From: an uncultured Eubacterium sp.
GTDB taxonomy: Bacteria; Bacillota; Clostridia; Lachnospirales; Lachnospiraceae
NCBI GenBank assembly: GCA_910577225.1
Contig: CAJTMV010000008.1
Coordinates: 61,288 to 125,287 of the forward strand
Length of the DNA stretch: 64,000 nt
Direction of reading: 5' to 3'
Position 1 is the first letter of the stretch, and the number at the start of each line of letters is the position of its first letter. Below the pieces are notes generated by a model. The model was not told where the DNA came from and did no database searches. It worked only from the letters and a program-made list of their open reading frames with translations. The position numbers and the translations under genes were made by a program. Positions 42,158-51,023 of this stretch are shown here, piece by piece.

Positions 42158-42828
42158 TCCGCATGCACCACCTGTCCGTCTTCTATTACCAGAATCCGAT
42201 CGGCTGTCTGCGCTATTTCTTCGTCATGCGTAATCATAACCATCGTCTGTCCGTATTTTTGCGCAGACATTTTCAACAGCGCAATCACCTCCTCGCTGGT
42301 ACGTGAATCCAGATTTCCGGTCGGTTCATCCGCAAACACAATATCCGGCTTTGCTGCCAGAGCTCTCGCGATTGCCGCTCTTTGCTGCTGCCCTCCGGAC
42401 AGCGCATTCGGCAGATGATGCAGCCGTTCTTCCAGTCCGAGCGTCTGTATCAGTTCGGTTACAAACGTCTGATCGACCGACTGGTGATCCAGACCGATCG
42501 GCAGTACGATATTTTCCCATATATTAATCGACGATACCAGATTATACGCCTGAAAAATAAAACCGATTTTTCGTCTGCGAAATACCGCCAGTTCTTCTTC
42601 TTTCATCTTCGAGATATCTTTTCCCCGGATCCGTACGCAGCCGGAAGTCGGCGTATCCAGTCCGCCCAGCAGGTGCAGCAGCGTGCTCTTTCCGGAGCCT
42701 GATTTTCCCACAATCGCCGTAAACTCACCCTGACGGATTTCAAGATCGACGTGGTCCACAGCCTTTACCCTATTTTCATCTGTGCCATAATATTTACACA
42801 GATCCTGTGCCTGTAAAATTACATGCAT
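42154..42828 (-). CDS. ABC transporter ATP-binding protein (BceA/LolD type)
   Basis: A 224-residue ATPase with all motifs intact: Walker A G-K-S-G-S-G-K-S-T, Q-loop F-I-F-Q-A-Y-N-L-V, signature A-L-S-G-G-Q-Q-Q-R, Walker B V-F-A-D-E-P-T-G-N-L-D and switch His I-T-H-D. It powers the FtsX-type permease encoded immediately downstream (4-bp overlap). GGGAGGA precedes the ATG at 42828. The 129-bp leader holds a BceR-type operator at 42917-42930. Confidence 0.95.
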   Translation of the reverse strand: MHVILQAQDLCKYYGTDENRVKAVDHVDLEIRQGEFTAIVGKSGSGKSTLLHLLGGLDTPTSGCVRIRGKDISKMKEEELAVFRRRKIGFIFQAYNLVSSINIWENIVLPIGLDHQSVDQTFVTELIQTLGLEERLHHLPNALSGGQQQRAAIARALAAKPDIVFADEPTGNLDSRTSEEVIALLKMSAQKYGQTMVMITHDEEIAQTADRILVIEDGQVVHAE

Positions 42829-42916
42829 GATATCAGTCCTCCCTAAACCATTTTTATACTGTACCTATCCTATCATGCCCGGCTTACACCCTGCTTACAA
42901 TATCAAAAGAAAACTC

Positions 42917-42930
42917 TTACAGTTTTGTAA
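42917..42930 (-). promoter_or_regulatory. BceR-type operator TTACA-N4-TGTAA upstream of ABC operon
   Basis: TTACAGTTTTGTAA matches the TnACA-N4-TGTAA consensus known for Bacillus BceR-family response regulators. Located about 89 bp before the ATPase start, in the gap following the histidine kinase. Further TTGTAA/TGTAAG copies follow on the minus strand. Confidence 0.65.
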
Positions 42931-42957
42931 GATTGCCTGCTTTTTCTGTTTCTATTG

Positions 42958-44223
42958 TCAGACCGGCAGATGCACGACAAAAATACTGCCCGGATATCCT
43001 TCTTTTCTTTCTGTCCCTGCCCTGACCGATATCGTTCCATGGTGTCGTTCGACAATCGCGCGTACCAGATATAGTCCGATGCCTGATCCGCTTTCTTTCC
43101 GTACTCTTTGATCGGTGCTGCGATAAAATCTTTGAAATATTTTATGCCGTTCTTTTTTTCCAATCCCAATTCCCTGATCGGCAATTTCTATCCGTACGTA
43201 ATAAACCCGCTTTTGGATCCGAATACAGATCTGACTTTCCGGCGGACTATATTTAATGGCGTTATCCATCAGATTGACAAACGCTTCACATAACCACTTT
43301 TTATCCTGCCAGATCTTTAACTGCTCCAGCTCCGGCTCATAATCAAACTCCAGTTCCATTTGTTTTTCCGATGCTTTCGGATAACTTCTGTTTGCCGCCT
43401 GAATCAGGGTATCGAAAATCCCTGTATATTCCAGCGTCATCTGCATCATTCCGGTCTCCATATAAGAGATCTGCACCAGCGCGTCCAGCAGCGTTTTCAA
43501 TCCATCCAGTTCATTTCTGCACCGCGCAAAAAATTCTTCGCGCTCCGCTTCGCACAATGTCATAGTCTCCATCACGGAAAAACATGTGTCTAACGCGGCG
43601 ACCGGCGTTTTCAGCTGATGCGAAATATCAGTAACAATACTTTTTGTTTTTTCCTTTTCTTCATATGCCTGTTTCCGCATGGAAAAAATATCTGTTCTCA
43701 GCATTTCCAGCTGATCGTTCAGATAAGCTGCCTCCGATGCGCATACAGATGCTACCGGCAGTCTGCAGGTATCTTTGAAACGCCCGGATTCCCGCTGCCC
43801 GTCCTGCTTTTCTTTACACAGCAGTTCGATCTCCTGTCCAAGCTGTTTGAAATATTTTTTCTCCGATTTCTGTCTCTGCCGTTTCTCTGCAAAAAATAAA
43901 AATAAAATCAGAATCAGAAAGAAAAAAAATCCCCCGGTTACAAGCATACACTGTTTTAGAAAATCCACGTAGTATCTGTTTTGAAAACTTTTCAAATAAC
44001 CATACTGTTCCAGATATCTTACAGAGTCCGATTCGTCTGACTGCATCATCTGAATCGCCTGATCCAGTCCGGTATCCGTATCGGCGCGGATGATCTGATT
44101 TAAAATCGCCATTTTGTCCTCGTAATTACGCCAGCCAGTCGAAACAAAACACAGATTCATGAAAACAATTCCAATGAAAAATAAACTGCCCAGACTATAT
44201 CTATAAAGTTTTTCTGCTCTCAT
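42958..44223 (-). CDS. Sensor histidine kinase without adjacent response regulator
   Basis: A 421-residue kinase: two membrane segments (about 10-30 and 92-112) around a ~60-residue extracytoplasmic loop, then a phosphoacceptor helix D-I-S-H-Q-L-K-T-P-V (His about 204) and a catalytic domain with N-box D-N-A-I-K-Y-S, G1 D-Q-G-I-G-I and G2 G-S-G-I-G-L-Y-L-V. It is upstream of the ABC genes on the same strand and presumably senses the transporter's substrate. The response regulator that should accompany it is not in the window: the next gene upstream is gdhA. Confidence 0.93.
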   Translation of the reverse strand: MRAEKLYRYSLGSLFFIGIVFMNLCFVSTGWRNYEDKMAILNQIIRADTDTGLDQAIQMMQSDESDSVRYLEQYGYLKSFQNRYYVDFLKQCMLVTGGFFFFLILILFLFFAEKRQRQKSEKKYFKQLGQEIELLCKEKQDGQRESGRFKDTCRLPVASVCASEAAYLNDQLEMLRTDIFSMRKQAYEEKEKTKSIVTDISHQLKTPVAALDTCFSVMETMTLCEAEREEFFARCRNELDGLKTLLDALVQISYMETGMMQMTLEYTGIFDTLIQAANRSYPKASEKQMELEFDYEPELEQLKIWQDKKWLCEAFVNLMDNAIKYSPPESQICIRIQKRVYYVRIEIADQGIGIGKKERHKIFQRFYRSTDQRVRKESGSGIGLYLVRAIVERHHGTISVRAGTERKEGYPGSIFVVHLPV

Positions 44224-44264
44224 AGGTTCACCGCTCCGTCGGTCTTATATTTTTAAATACAGAA

Positions 44265-44284
44265 AAGGACTCCGAAGAGTCCTT
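44265..44284 (-). terminator. Rho-independent terminator after gdhA
   Basis: Eight-bp stem AAGGACTC / GAGTCCTT closed by a TTCG tetraloop (minus strand), followed by TTCTGTATTT, 67 bp after gdhA. Confidence 0.8.
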
Positions 44285-44350
44285 CTCATTTTTCGTTTTC
44301 TGTTTCTTTTCACTTCCGTACCGGTCAGATACTTCCTTATGATATCCGGA

Positions 44351-45685
44351 TTAGCAGACACCCTGCGCCAGCATTGCCTCGGCTACTTTCTCAAATCCGG
44401 CGATGTTTGCGCCTGCCACATAGTCGCCTTCCATGCCGTATTTTTTCGCCGCATTGTCGATATTGTGATAAATATTTACCATAATCTGCTGCAGCTTGGA
44501 ATCTACTTCTTCAAATGTCCAGCTCAGTCTTTCGGAGTTCTGTGTCATTTCCAATGCGGATGTTGCCACACCGCCGGCATTTGCAGCCTTACCGCCAATA
44601 AACCATACGCCGTTCTCCTGCAGATATTTTGTCGCGTCGATCGTAGTCGGCATATTTGCGCCTTCGCAGACAGCCTTGCATCCGTTTGCAACAAGCTGCT
44701 TTGCGTCGTCGATCAGCAGTTCGTTCTGTGTCGCACATGGAAGCGCGATATCACATTTCACCTGCCAGACACCGCGGCCCTCATGATACTCTGCGCTCTT
44801 TCTTGCTGCCGCGTACTCTGTCAGACGTGCGCGTTTTACTTCTTTTACTTCCTTTAATAACGCTACATCGATGCCTTCCGGATCATAGATCCAGCCGGTA
44901 GAATCCGAACAGGTAACGACTTTTGCACCCATCTGCTGCGCTTTTTGCGTTGCATAGATCGCAACGTTACCAGCTCCGGATACGACAACCGTCTTGCCTT
45001 CCATGGATTCGCCATGACATTTCATTAACTCCTGTGTAATATATAATAATCCATAGCCAGTTGCTTCTGTACGTGCCAGAGAGCCGCCATAAGACAGACC
45101 TTTTCCTGTCAGCACGCCTTCGTAAGCACTGCGGATCCTCTTATACTGGCCAAACATATAGCCGATTTCTCTTGCGCCGGTACCGATATCTCCAGCCGGT
45201 ACGTCTACATCCGCGCCGATATATTTGCACAATTCCGTCATAAAGCTCTGGCAGAACGCCATCACCTCACGGTCAGATTTTCCCTTCGGATCGAAATCAG
45301 AACCGCCTTTGCCGCCGCCGATCGGAAGTCCGGTTAAGGAATTTTTGAAAATCTGCTCAAAGCCTAAAAATTTAATAATACCCAGATTTACTGACGGATG
45401 CAGACGCAGACCGCCCTTGTAAGGTCCAATCGCGTTATTAAACTGTACTCTGTAACCAGTATTTACCTGTACCTGTCCCTGATCGTCTACCCACGGAACG
45501 CGGAATTTGAACTGTCTGTCCGGCTCTGTCAGTCTTTCCAGCAGAGCTTCTCTTTTATACAGCTCCTCGTTTGCTTCAATGACAGGTCTTAAAGATTCTA
45601 ACACTTCCCCAGCCGCCTGAAGAAACTCCGGCTCAGAAGCATTTTTCTCTTTTACTCTTGCAAGCACCTCATCAACATAACTCAT
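44351..45685 (-). CDS. gdhA: NADP-specific glutamate dehydrogenase
   Basis: A 444-residue enzyme of the hexameric bacterial type. Visible: the substrate/catalytic region G-L-P-I-G-G-G-K-G-G-S-D-F-D-P-K-G-K-S-D (catalytic Lys), A-D-V-D-V-P-A-G-D-I-G-T-G-A-R-E-I, and the Rossmann motif S-G-A-G-N-V-A-I-Y-A. It assimilates ammonium: 2-oxoglutarate + NH4+ + NADPH to glutamate. Single gene with its own terminator. Start ATG 45685 with AAAGGAG upstream. Confidence 0.97.
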   Translation of the reverse strand: MSYVDEVLARVKEKNASEPEFLQAAGEVLESLRPVIEANEELYKREALLERLTEPDRQFKFRVPWVDDQGQVQVNTGYRVQFNNAIGPYKGGLRLHPSVNLGIIKFLGFEQIFKNSLTGLPIGGGKGGSDFDPKGKSDREVMAFCQSFMTELCKYIGADVDVPAGDIGTGAREIGYMFGQYKRIRSAYEGVLTGKGLSYGGSLARTEATGYGLLYITQELMKCHGESMEGKTVVVSGAGNVAIYATQKAQQMGAKVVTCSDSTGWIYDPEGIDVALLKEVKEVKRARLTEYAAARKSAEYHEGRGVWQVKCDIALPCATQNELLIDDAKQLVANGCKAVCEGANMPTTIDATKYLQENGVWFIGGKAANAGGVATSALEMTQNSERLSWTFEEVDSKLQQIMVNIYHNIDNAAKKYGMEGDYVAGANIAGFEKVAEAMLAQGVC

Positions 45686-45891
45686 TTGGCAATCTCCTTT
45701 TTTATAATTTTTTCAGTTTTATGATTTTCACTGGAATGTATTCGATATTCAAATACGCTCTGATTTCTTCATTCTAATATGAAATTGCTGGAACTGCAAG
45801 TTATTTTTCGTAATTTTGCAAATTTCTAATTATCTAAAGTGTAAGTTACAGTCCGCAAAACGGTTTCTGACAGTTCTCACCCACAGCAAAA

Positions 45892-45920
45892 GTGCCATAA
45901 CCTGATTACGGTTATGGCAC
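45892..45920 (-). terminator. Rho-independent terminator after GH3 gene
   Basis: Perfect 11-bp stem GTGCCATAACC / GGTTATGGCAC with a 7-nt loop and TTTT on the minus strand, 15 bp after the GH3 stop. Confidence 0.85.
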
Positions 45921-45934
45921 GCTTCTGCTCTGCT

Positions 45935-48079
45935 TTAATATGCAATTGTTTCCTCTTCCCCATTTCTTCGAACCATCAGCAGCTGTGTCCGATTCCCTGT
46001 CAATGCTTCGCTCCTTGCATCCGGCTGACTTCCTCCGATACTAATCTGATAATCCCCCGGCCGGATGACACATGTCCCGTCCTCTGTAATGACTGCAAAA
46101 TCTCTCGTCTTTAGAACAACTTCAGCCAGTTTTGTCTCCCCCGGTTCCAGCGTCAGATGGCACAGGCCCTTTAACTGAAATCCCGGCTCATACGATTGCC
46201 GGTCCTCATGCCGGATGTACACTTGTACGCTTTCTTCCACCGGATAACTGCCCTGATTGGTCACTTTTGCCTGTACCGTTACGTTATCTTTTACCTCGCA
46301 CTCTGTATGGCTCAGCGCGGCCTGCGAATACTCAACCTGCGAATAGGACAGTCCATACCCAAACGGATACAGCACTCTGGCGTTCGTATAGCGGTAAGTA
46401 CGGTTACTCATACTGTAATCTGTAAAATCCCCAAGCTGTTCCGTATTCGCATAAAAGGTTACCGGAAGTTTTCCTGACGGGGAATATTCCCCAAAAATCG
46501 CCTCCGCAATCGCTCTGCCGCCGCGTGCCCCCGGATACCATGCATCCAGAATCGCCTCTACATGTTCGTCCGCCCAGGAAACGTCCATTGCGCTTCCAGC
46601 CAGCAATACAAGTATCACAGGCTTACCAGCTGCCACAATCGTTTCCAGAAGCTCCTGCTGCAGTCCCGGCAGCTTTAAGTCCGGCTTGTCTCCGCTCGCG
46701 TACTCGTTACCGGCATCTCCTTCTTCTCCTTCAATCGTAGCGTCCAGGCCCAGGCAGAGAACTACCGCATCCGCCTGCTCCGCAGCCAGCACCGCTTCCT
46801 GAAAACGGTCCTTTGGTTCTGCAAGTCCTTCTACCTTGTCCTTATACAGATGGCATCCCTGCGCATAAAGGACTCTTACCTCGTCTCCCACATACTGCTG
46901 AATCCCTTCCAGCGGTGTAATATACCGGGAGGATGTGCCCATATAATTGCCGACCAGCGCATCCCTGGAATTCGCATTCGGCCCGATAACGGCGATTGTA
47001 TGAATTTCTTTTTTATTTAACGGTAACATCTGATCTTTATTTTTCAACAGCACAATACTTCTTCTCGCCGCTTCTACGGAAAGCTCTGTGTGCTCTTTAC
47101 ACTCTACTTTTTCGTAAGGAATATTGGCATACGGCGACGGTTCATCATCCATCATGCCCAGCCGGATACGTACCTCCATCAGTCGTTCTACCGCTTCTGT
47201 TACCGTTTCCTCGCTGATCAGTCCCTGTGCAAGCGCTGTTCCAAGATGCAGATAGGCATTGCCGCAGTTTAAGTCACAGCCATTATTTACCGCCATTGCC
47301 GCGGATTCTGCAGCTGTTTTGGTCACTCCGTGATGCAGGTGAAAATCGTTGACTGCCCAGCAGTCGGATACGATATGTCCTTCAAACTGCCATTCTCCCC
47401 TTAAAATCTCCTTTAACAGCCGTCTGCTGCCGCACGCCGGTTCTCCGTTTACCCGGTTGTACGCGCCCATAACCGCTTCTACTCCTGCTTCTCTGACACA
47501 TCTGCTGAATGCATATAAGTATGTATCATACAAATCATGCTCCGATACCTGCGCGTCAAACTCATGCCGCAGCGCTTCCGGCCCGCTGTGCACTGCAAAA
47601 TGCTTTGCACATGCCGCAGCTTTCAGATGTTCCGGATCATCGCCCTGCAGTCCCCGGATATAGGACATGCCAAGCTCTGCCGTCAGATATGGGTCCTCTC
47701 CATATGTTTCATGTCCGCGTCCCCATCTCGGATCTCTGAAAATATTAATATTCGGTGACCAGAACGTGAGCCCTTTATAAATATCCCGATCGCCGCGGTC
47801 AGAAAACTGCTGAAACTTTGCACGCCCTTCTGTCGATACCACATCGGCAATACGATGCAAAAAGTCAGGATCAAACGAAGCAGCCATTCCGATCGCCTGC
47901 GGAAATACCGTTGCGACTCCTGCCCTTGCAACCCCATGTAACGCTTCATTCCACCAGTTATAAGCCGGAATATGCAGCCGTTCGATCGCCGGAGACGCAT
48001 ACAGCATCTGCGACAGCTTTTCTTCTATAGTCATCTGGCTGACAAGTTCTTTTGCATATGTTTTCGTTTTCTCACTCAT
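45935..48079 (-). CDS. Glycoside hydrolase family 3 (beta-xylosidase/beta-glucosidase)
   Basis: A 714-residue GH3 enzyme with N-terminal TIM barrel, alpha/beta sandwich and C-terminal fibronectin-III-like domain. Landmarks: W-W-N-E-A-L-H-G-V-A near 43-52, W-S-P-N-I-N-I-F-R-D-P-R-W-G-R-G (112-127), K-H-F-A-V-H, and the nucleophile Asp in I-V-S-D-C-W-A. No signal peptide, so it acts inside on imported oligosaccharides. ATG 48079 has AAAAGGAG upstream. The early motif order resembles beta-xylosidases; xylan or other beta-glycan use is inferred. Divergent from an AraC regulator. Confidence 0.93.
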   Translation of the reverse strand: MSEKTKTYAKELVSQMTIEEKLSQMLYASPAIERLHIPAYNWWNEALHGVARAGVATVFPQAIGMAASFDPDFLHRIADVVSTEGRAKFQQFSDRGDRDIYKGLTFWSPNINIFRDPRWGRGHETYGEDPYLTAELGMSYIRGLQGDDPEHLKAAACAKHFAVHSGPEALRHEFDAQVSEHDLYDTYLYAFSRCVREAGVEAVMGAYNRVNGEPACGSRRLLKEILRGEWQFEGHIVSDCWAVNDFHLHHGVTKTAAESAAMAVNNGCDLNCGNAYLHLGTALAQGLISEETVTEAVERLMEVRIRLGMMDDEPSPYANIPYEKVECKEHTELSVEAARRSIVLLKNKDQMLPLNKKEIHTIAVIGPNANSRDALVGNYMGTSSRYITPLEGIQQYVGDEVRVLYAQGCHLYKDKVEGLAEPKDRFQEAVLAAEQADAVVLCLGLDATIEGEEGDAGNEYASGDKPDLKLPGLQQELLETIVAAGKPVILVLLAGSAMDVSWADEHVEAILDAWYPGARGGRAIAEAIFGEYSPSGKLPVTFYANTEQLGDFTDYSMSNRTYRYTNARVLYPFGYGLSYSQVEYSQAALSHTECEVKDNVTVQAKVTNQGSYPVEESVQVYIRHEDRQSYEPGFQLKGLCHLTLEPGETKLAEVVLKTRDFAVITEDGTCVIRPGDYQISIGGSQPDARSEALTGNRTQLLMVRRNGEEETIAY

Positions 48080-48244
48080 CCTTCTTCTCCTTTTCTCTGC
48101 GCCTGTCTTAAAATCATTCATACGTCAGATCCGCTGCGATTTTATGATCGGTTTTTGCACTTTCGTCTTGCCTTACTTTCCGGATAAGGCTACAATAAGA
48201 ACAGATAGAACCTCACCTGGAACACACGAAAGGGCAAAGCATCT

Positions 48245-49129
48245 ATGATCGAATCTTTAAATGGAATGCACGAAACCGTTCATTATAAAGCAGATACAAA
48301 TCTGCGCCTGTATCACAACGATCAGCCGGAAAACTATCCGTACCACTGGCATACGCCTGTCGAAATTATCGTTCCTATGGAAAATAGTTATTCTGTCACC
48401 ATCGGAAGACAGACAATCACGCTGGAACCAACGGACATTATTTTTATCTGTCCGGGCGTCATTCATTCGTTAACGGCTCCTGCACACGGCAGTCGGATGA
48501 TCTTTCAGGCTGAAATCACTATGTTTACCACCATTCGCGATTTTGAATCCATCCTCAGTCTGATGTCGCCGGCACTCAAAATCGCAAACGCTCACTCTCC
48601 GGATATTCACGGTCAGATTCTAAATCTGCTGCTGGAAATTGCCGAGGCTTACGACAATAACCATTTTTTACTCGAAACGACAATTTATTCCAAGCTGCTG
48701 CAAATATTTGTTACGATCGCAACCAACTTTACAATCAACTTTGAGCATATCAGTCACGAAGTCCATCTGCACAAAGAATATGCGGAAAAATTTATGTCTG
48801 TCTGCTCTTATATTAACGAACACTGTACCGAAAACCTGAATCTGGATGAAATTGCGGCCGTTGCCGGCTTTAGCAAATACCATTTTACCAGACTGTTCAA
48901 ACAGTTTACAGCTACGACTTTTTATAAATATCTGAACCAGAAACGTATCGAGCACGCTCAGCAGCTGCTGGCCAACCCGGAAATTACAATTACGGAAGCT
49001 GCGCTCAGCTCCGGCTACACAAGTCTGTCCGCATTTATCCGTATGTTTAAATTAATCAATCAGTGCACTCCCACAGAATACCGCAATCTGTTTACAAACG
49101 CAGGCCACCAGCCGCCGGACCCCTCCTGA
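48245..49129 (+). CDS. AraC family transcriptional regulator
   Basis: A 294-residue regulator: an N-terminal cupin sensor (H-W-H-T-P-V-E-I-I near 37-45, then I-F-I-C-P-G-V-I-H-S near 75-84) and a C-terminal double helix-turn-helix (L-N-L-D-E-I-A-A-V-A-G-F-S-K-Y-H-F-T-R-L-F-K and T-E-A-A-L-S-S-G-Y-T). It is divergent from GH3 across a 165-bp region and likely activates it in response to a sugar. ATG at 48245 with AAAGGG upstream. The following SGNH gene is convergent. Confidence 0.92.
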   Translation: MIESLNGMHETVHYKADTNLRLYHNDQPENYPYHWHTPVEIIVPMENSYSVTIGRQTITLEPTDIIFICPGVIHSLTAPAHGSRMIFQAEITMFTTIRDFESILSLMSPALKIANAHSPDIHGQILNLLLEIAEAYDNNHFLLETTIYSKLLQIFVTIATNFTINFEHISHEVHLHKEYAEKFMSVCSYINEHCTENLNLDEIAAVAGFSKYHFTRLFKQFTATTFYKYLNQKRIEHAQQLLANPEITITEAALSSGYTSLSAFIRMFKLINQCTPTEYRNLFTNAGHQPPDPS

Positions 49130-49157
49130 CCGGCGCTGGCCGCAGCCTGTCCAACGT

Positions 49158-50852
49158 TTATTCTACATATCCAAATCCAAGTATTGTAAACTTTTTCTTC
49201 CGGTCCGTTTCCTGCAGCTGCACCCGCACATGATGACTGCCGCCTGTATGGCCGTTCAGTATGATGATCGCGTTGCAATGCAGCCAGCCGTTTACAAACG
49301 GATCCGCCGTACGCACATACCGCCCATCCACAAAAACGTCTGCGCGTCCGGCGTCCGTTTCACCGGAATCTTTAAAAATCAGAAGCAGCGCCCGGCAGGA
49401 AATCGTCATTTCAAAATATGGCTGTGCCGTATCTGTTCCGTCATAATGCCAGTTAAACGGAAACTCCGGTACCGGCTCCGCAACCGCGTCCATCTCCACA
49501 CACTGCAGCACCCGGTCTGTATGTGTAAAACCGCCCGGCTGTATCTGTACATTTCTGTAAAGATCCTTTTTATCCAGGAGCCTGACATTTTCAAACGTAT
49601 TTCCAATCAGCGGTTCCCGCAGTACCGTCTCTGCTGTCTCATCAGAAGTACACGCCTGCTCCCATAAATATGCCAGACAATCCGCCATCACTCTGTGCCC
49701 TGTATTTGTCGGATGATAAATATCATAAAAAAACTGGTTTTTCGTCATGATCCTTCCTGCGCCATGCCCGTAGTAAAACTGCTTTGTAACCGCATTTTTG
49801 ATACTGACCATCGGCAGATGGTAATGCATGCCAACCGGTATCATTCGTTCCTGCAGATTTTCATCATTGGCAAATACCGAAAACAACAAAACGACTGCCG
49901 GCTCATTCGGCTGCTTTAACGCTTTTCTGACCAGACTCTCGTAACAGTCGCCCTGCGTCTCATCGCCCTGATCATTGACCGCAAATTCGATCACAATGAT
50001 ATCCGGCTTTACGCTTCCATCTCGTAACACATCCCGTTCAAACCGTATCATCCCAAGTTCCGACGGCGTGCCTCCCACACCCGCCTTGATAAACCGTACA
50101 TTCTCTCCATTTCCATACATTTTCTGAAATCTGCGCCAGGACTGGTACGCATAGCACTGCGTATATATCGGCACTGCTCCCGCCCCCTGCGTGATCGAAC
50201 CGCCGATATATGCTATCGTAACCTCTTCCCCTCTTTTTGCCCGTTCGATCACACGCCGGAGCCTTTTGCTGTCTCCGCACGATACACAGGAATCCGCAAT
50301 CATCTGCTCATATTCTGCAGATTCAAACGCAATCTCTTCTTCCCCGGTCGTCTTCGGCGCATGATATCCGTCGTTTAAGTACAGCCTGACGTTTAACCGC
50401 GCCGTTTCATCCGGCGTTTCCAAAATGACATAAATCTGTCCCGGTATATCGTCATCTTCCGCCCATTCCGCCTGTGACAAATAGATTTTCTGTTCTGCCC
50501 CATCCCCGCGCAAAATGGCCTGCAGCTTCGTACCTCCGCCGTACAGATCGTGTTTTCCATACATCTGAAACGTAAACGCCACCTTCTCCTTTGGACGTTT
50601 TGTTTCCACGGAAATACCGATACTGTGTACCAGCTTTTTTAACCCGTCCACGCTTCTTAACAGCTCAAGCTGATCTTCATCCGTAACTCCTCCGGTAATC
50701 TGCGCACTACTGACAAGCCGTTCACAATCCTGATACAAATACTGAATTCCTCTGCCATCATCCATTTTTGCGCCATAGATATCTTTGTCTTTCATAATAT
50801 AAAACGAATCCCGCATCTTCTCCGGATCCGTTGGCGCCGCTGGTCCATGCAT
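49158..50852 (-). CDS. SGNH/GDSL hydrolase with N-terminal accessory domain
   Basis: A 564-residue protein without a signal peptide. Residues 1-185 form a beta-rich region; the SGNH hydrolase follows with block I A-Y-I-G-G-S-I-T-Q-G (nucleophile Ser) near 212-221, G-V-G-G-T near 255, I-E-F-A-V-N-D (Asn block) near 290 and the D-x-x-H-type end Y-H-P-T-N-T-G-H near 385. A C-terminal ~165-residue beta-rich domain completes it. Probably a carbohydrate deacetylase/esterase working with the GH3. ATG 50852 follows GGGAGGAAAA. Confidence 0.85.
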   Translation of the reverse strand: MHGPAAPTDPEKMRDSFYIMKDKDIYGAKMDDGRGIQYLYQDCERLVSSAQITGGVTDEDQLELLRSVDGLKKLVHSIGISVETKRPKEKVAFTFQMYGKHDLYGGGTKLQAILRGDGAEQKIYLSQAEWAEDDDIPGQIYVILETPDETARLNVRLYLNDGYHAPKTTGEEEIAFESAEYEQMIADSCVSCGDSKRLRRVIERAKRGEEVTIAYIGGSITQGAGAVPIYTQCYAYQSWRRFQKMYGNGENVRFIKAGVGGTPSELGMIRFERDVLRDGSVKPDIIVIEFAVNDQGDETQGDCYESLVRKALKQPNEPAVVLLFSVFANDENLQERMIPVGMHYHLPMVSIKNAVTKQFYYGHGAGRIMTKNQFFYDIYHPTNTGHRVMADCLAYLWEQACTSDETAETVLREPLIGNTFENVRLLDKKDLYRNVQIQPGGFTHTDRVLQCVEMDAVAEPVPEFPFNWHYDGTDTAQPYFEMTISCRALLLIFKDSGETDAGRADVFVDGRYVRTADPFVNGWLHCNAIIILNGHTGGSHHVRVQLQETDRKKKFTILGFGYVE

Positions 50853-50958
50853 TTTAATTTTCCTCCCTGATCAACTATTTTGTATGTTCAATCTATCTCA
50901 TTTTCGTCCTGTCTGCTTATCAATTCTTGCGGTATCTTTTCGATTTATTGCCCGCTTC

Positions 50959-50988
50959 TTGTCAAACCCCATCTACTCATGCTATGCT
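50959..50988 (+). promoter_or_regulatory. Promoter of yesM/yesN-type operon
   Basis: TTGTCA (50959-50964), 18-nt spacer, TATGCT (50983-50988), 35 bp before the kinase start; divergent from the SGNH gene. Confidence 0.45.
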
Positions 50989-51023
50989 GAATCCATGATA
51001 TCGGATATGGAAGGAGAAATGCC

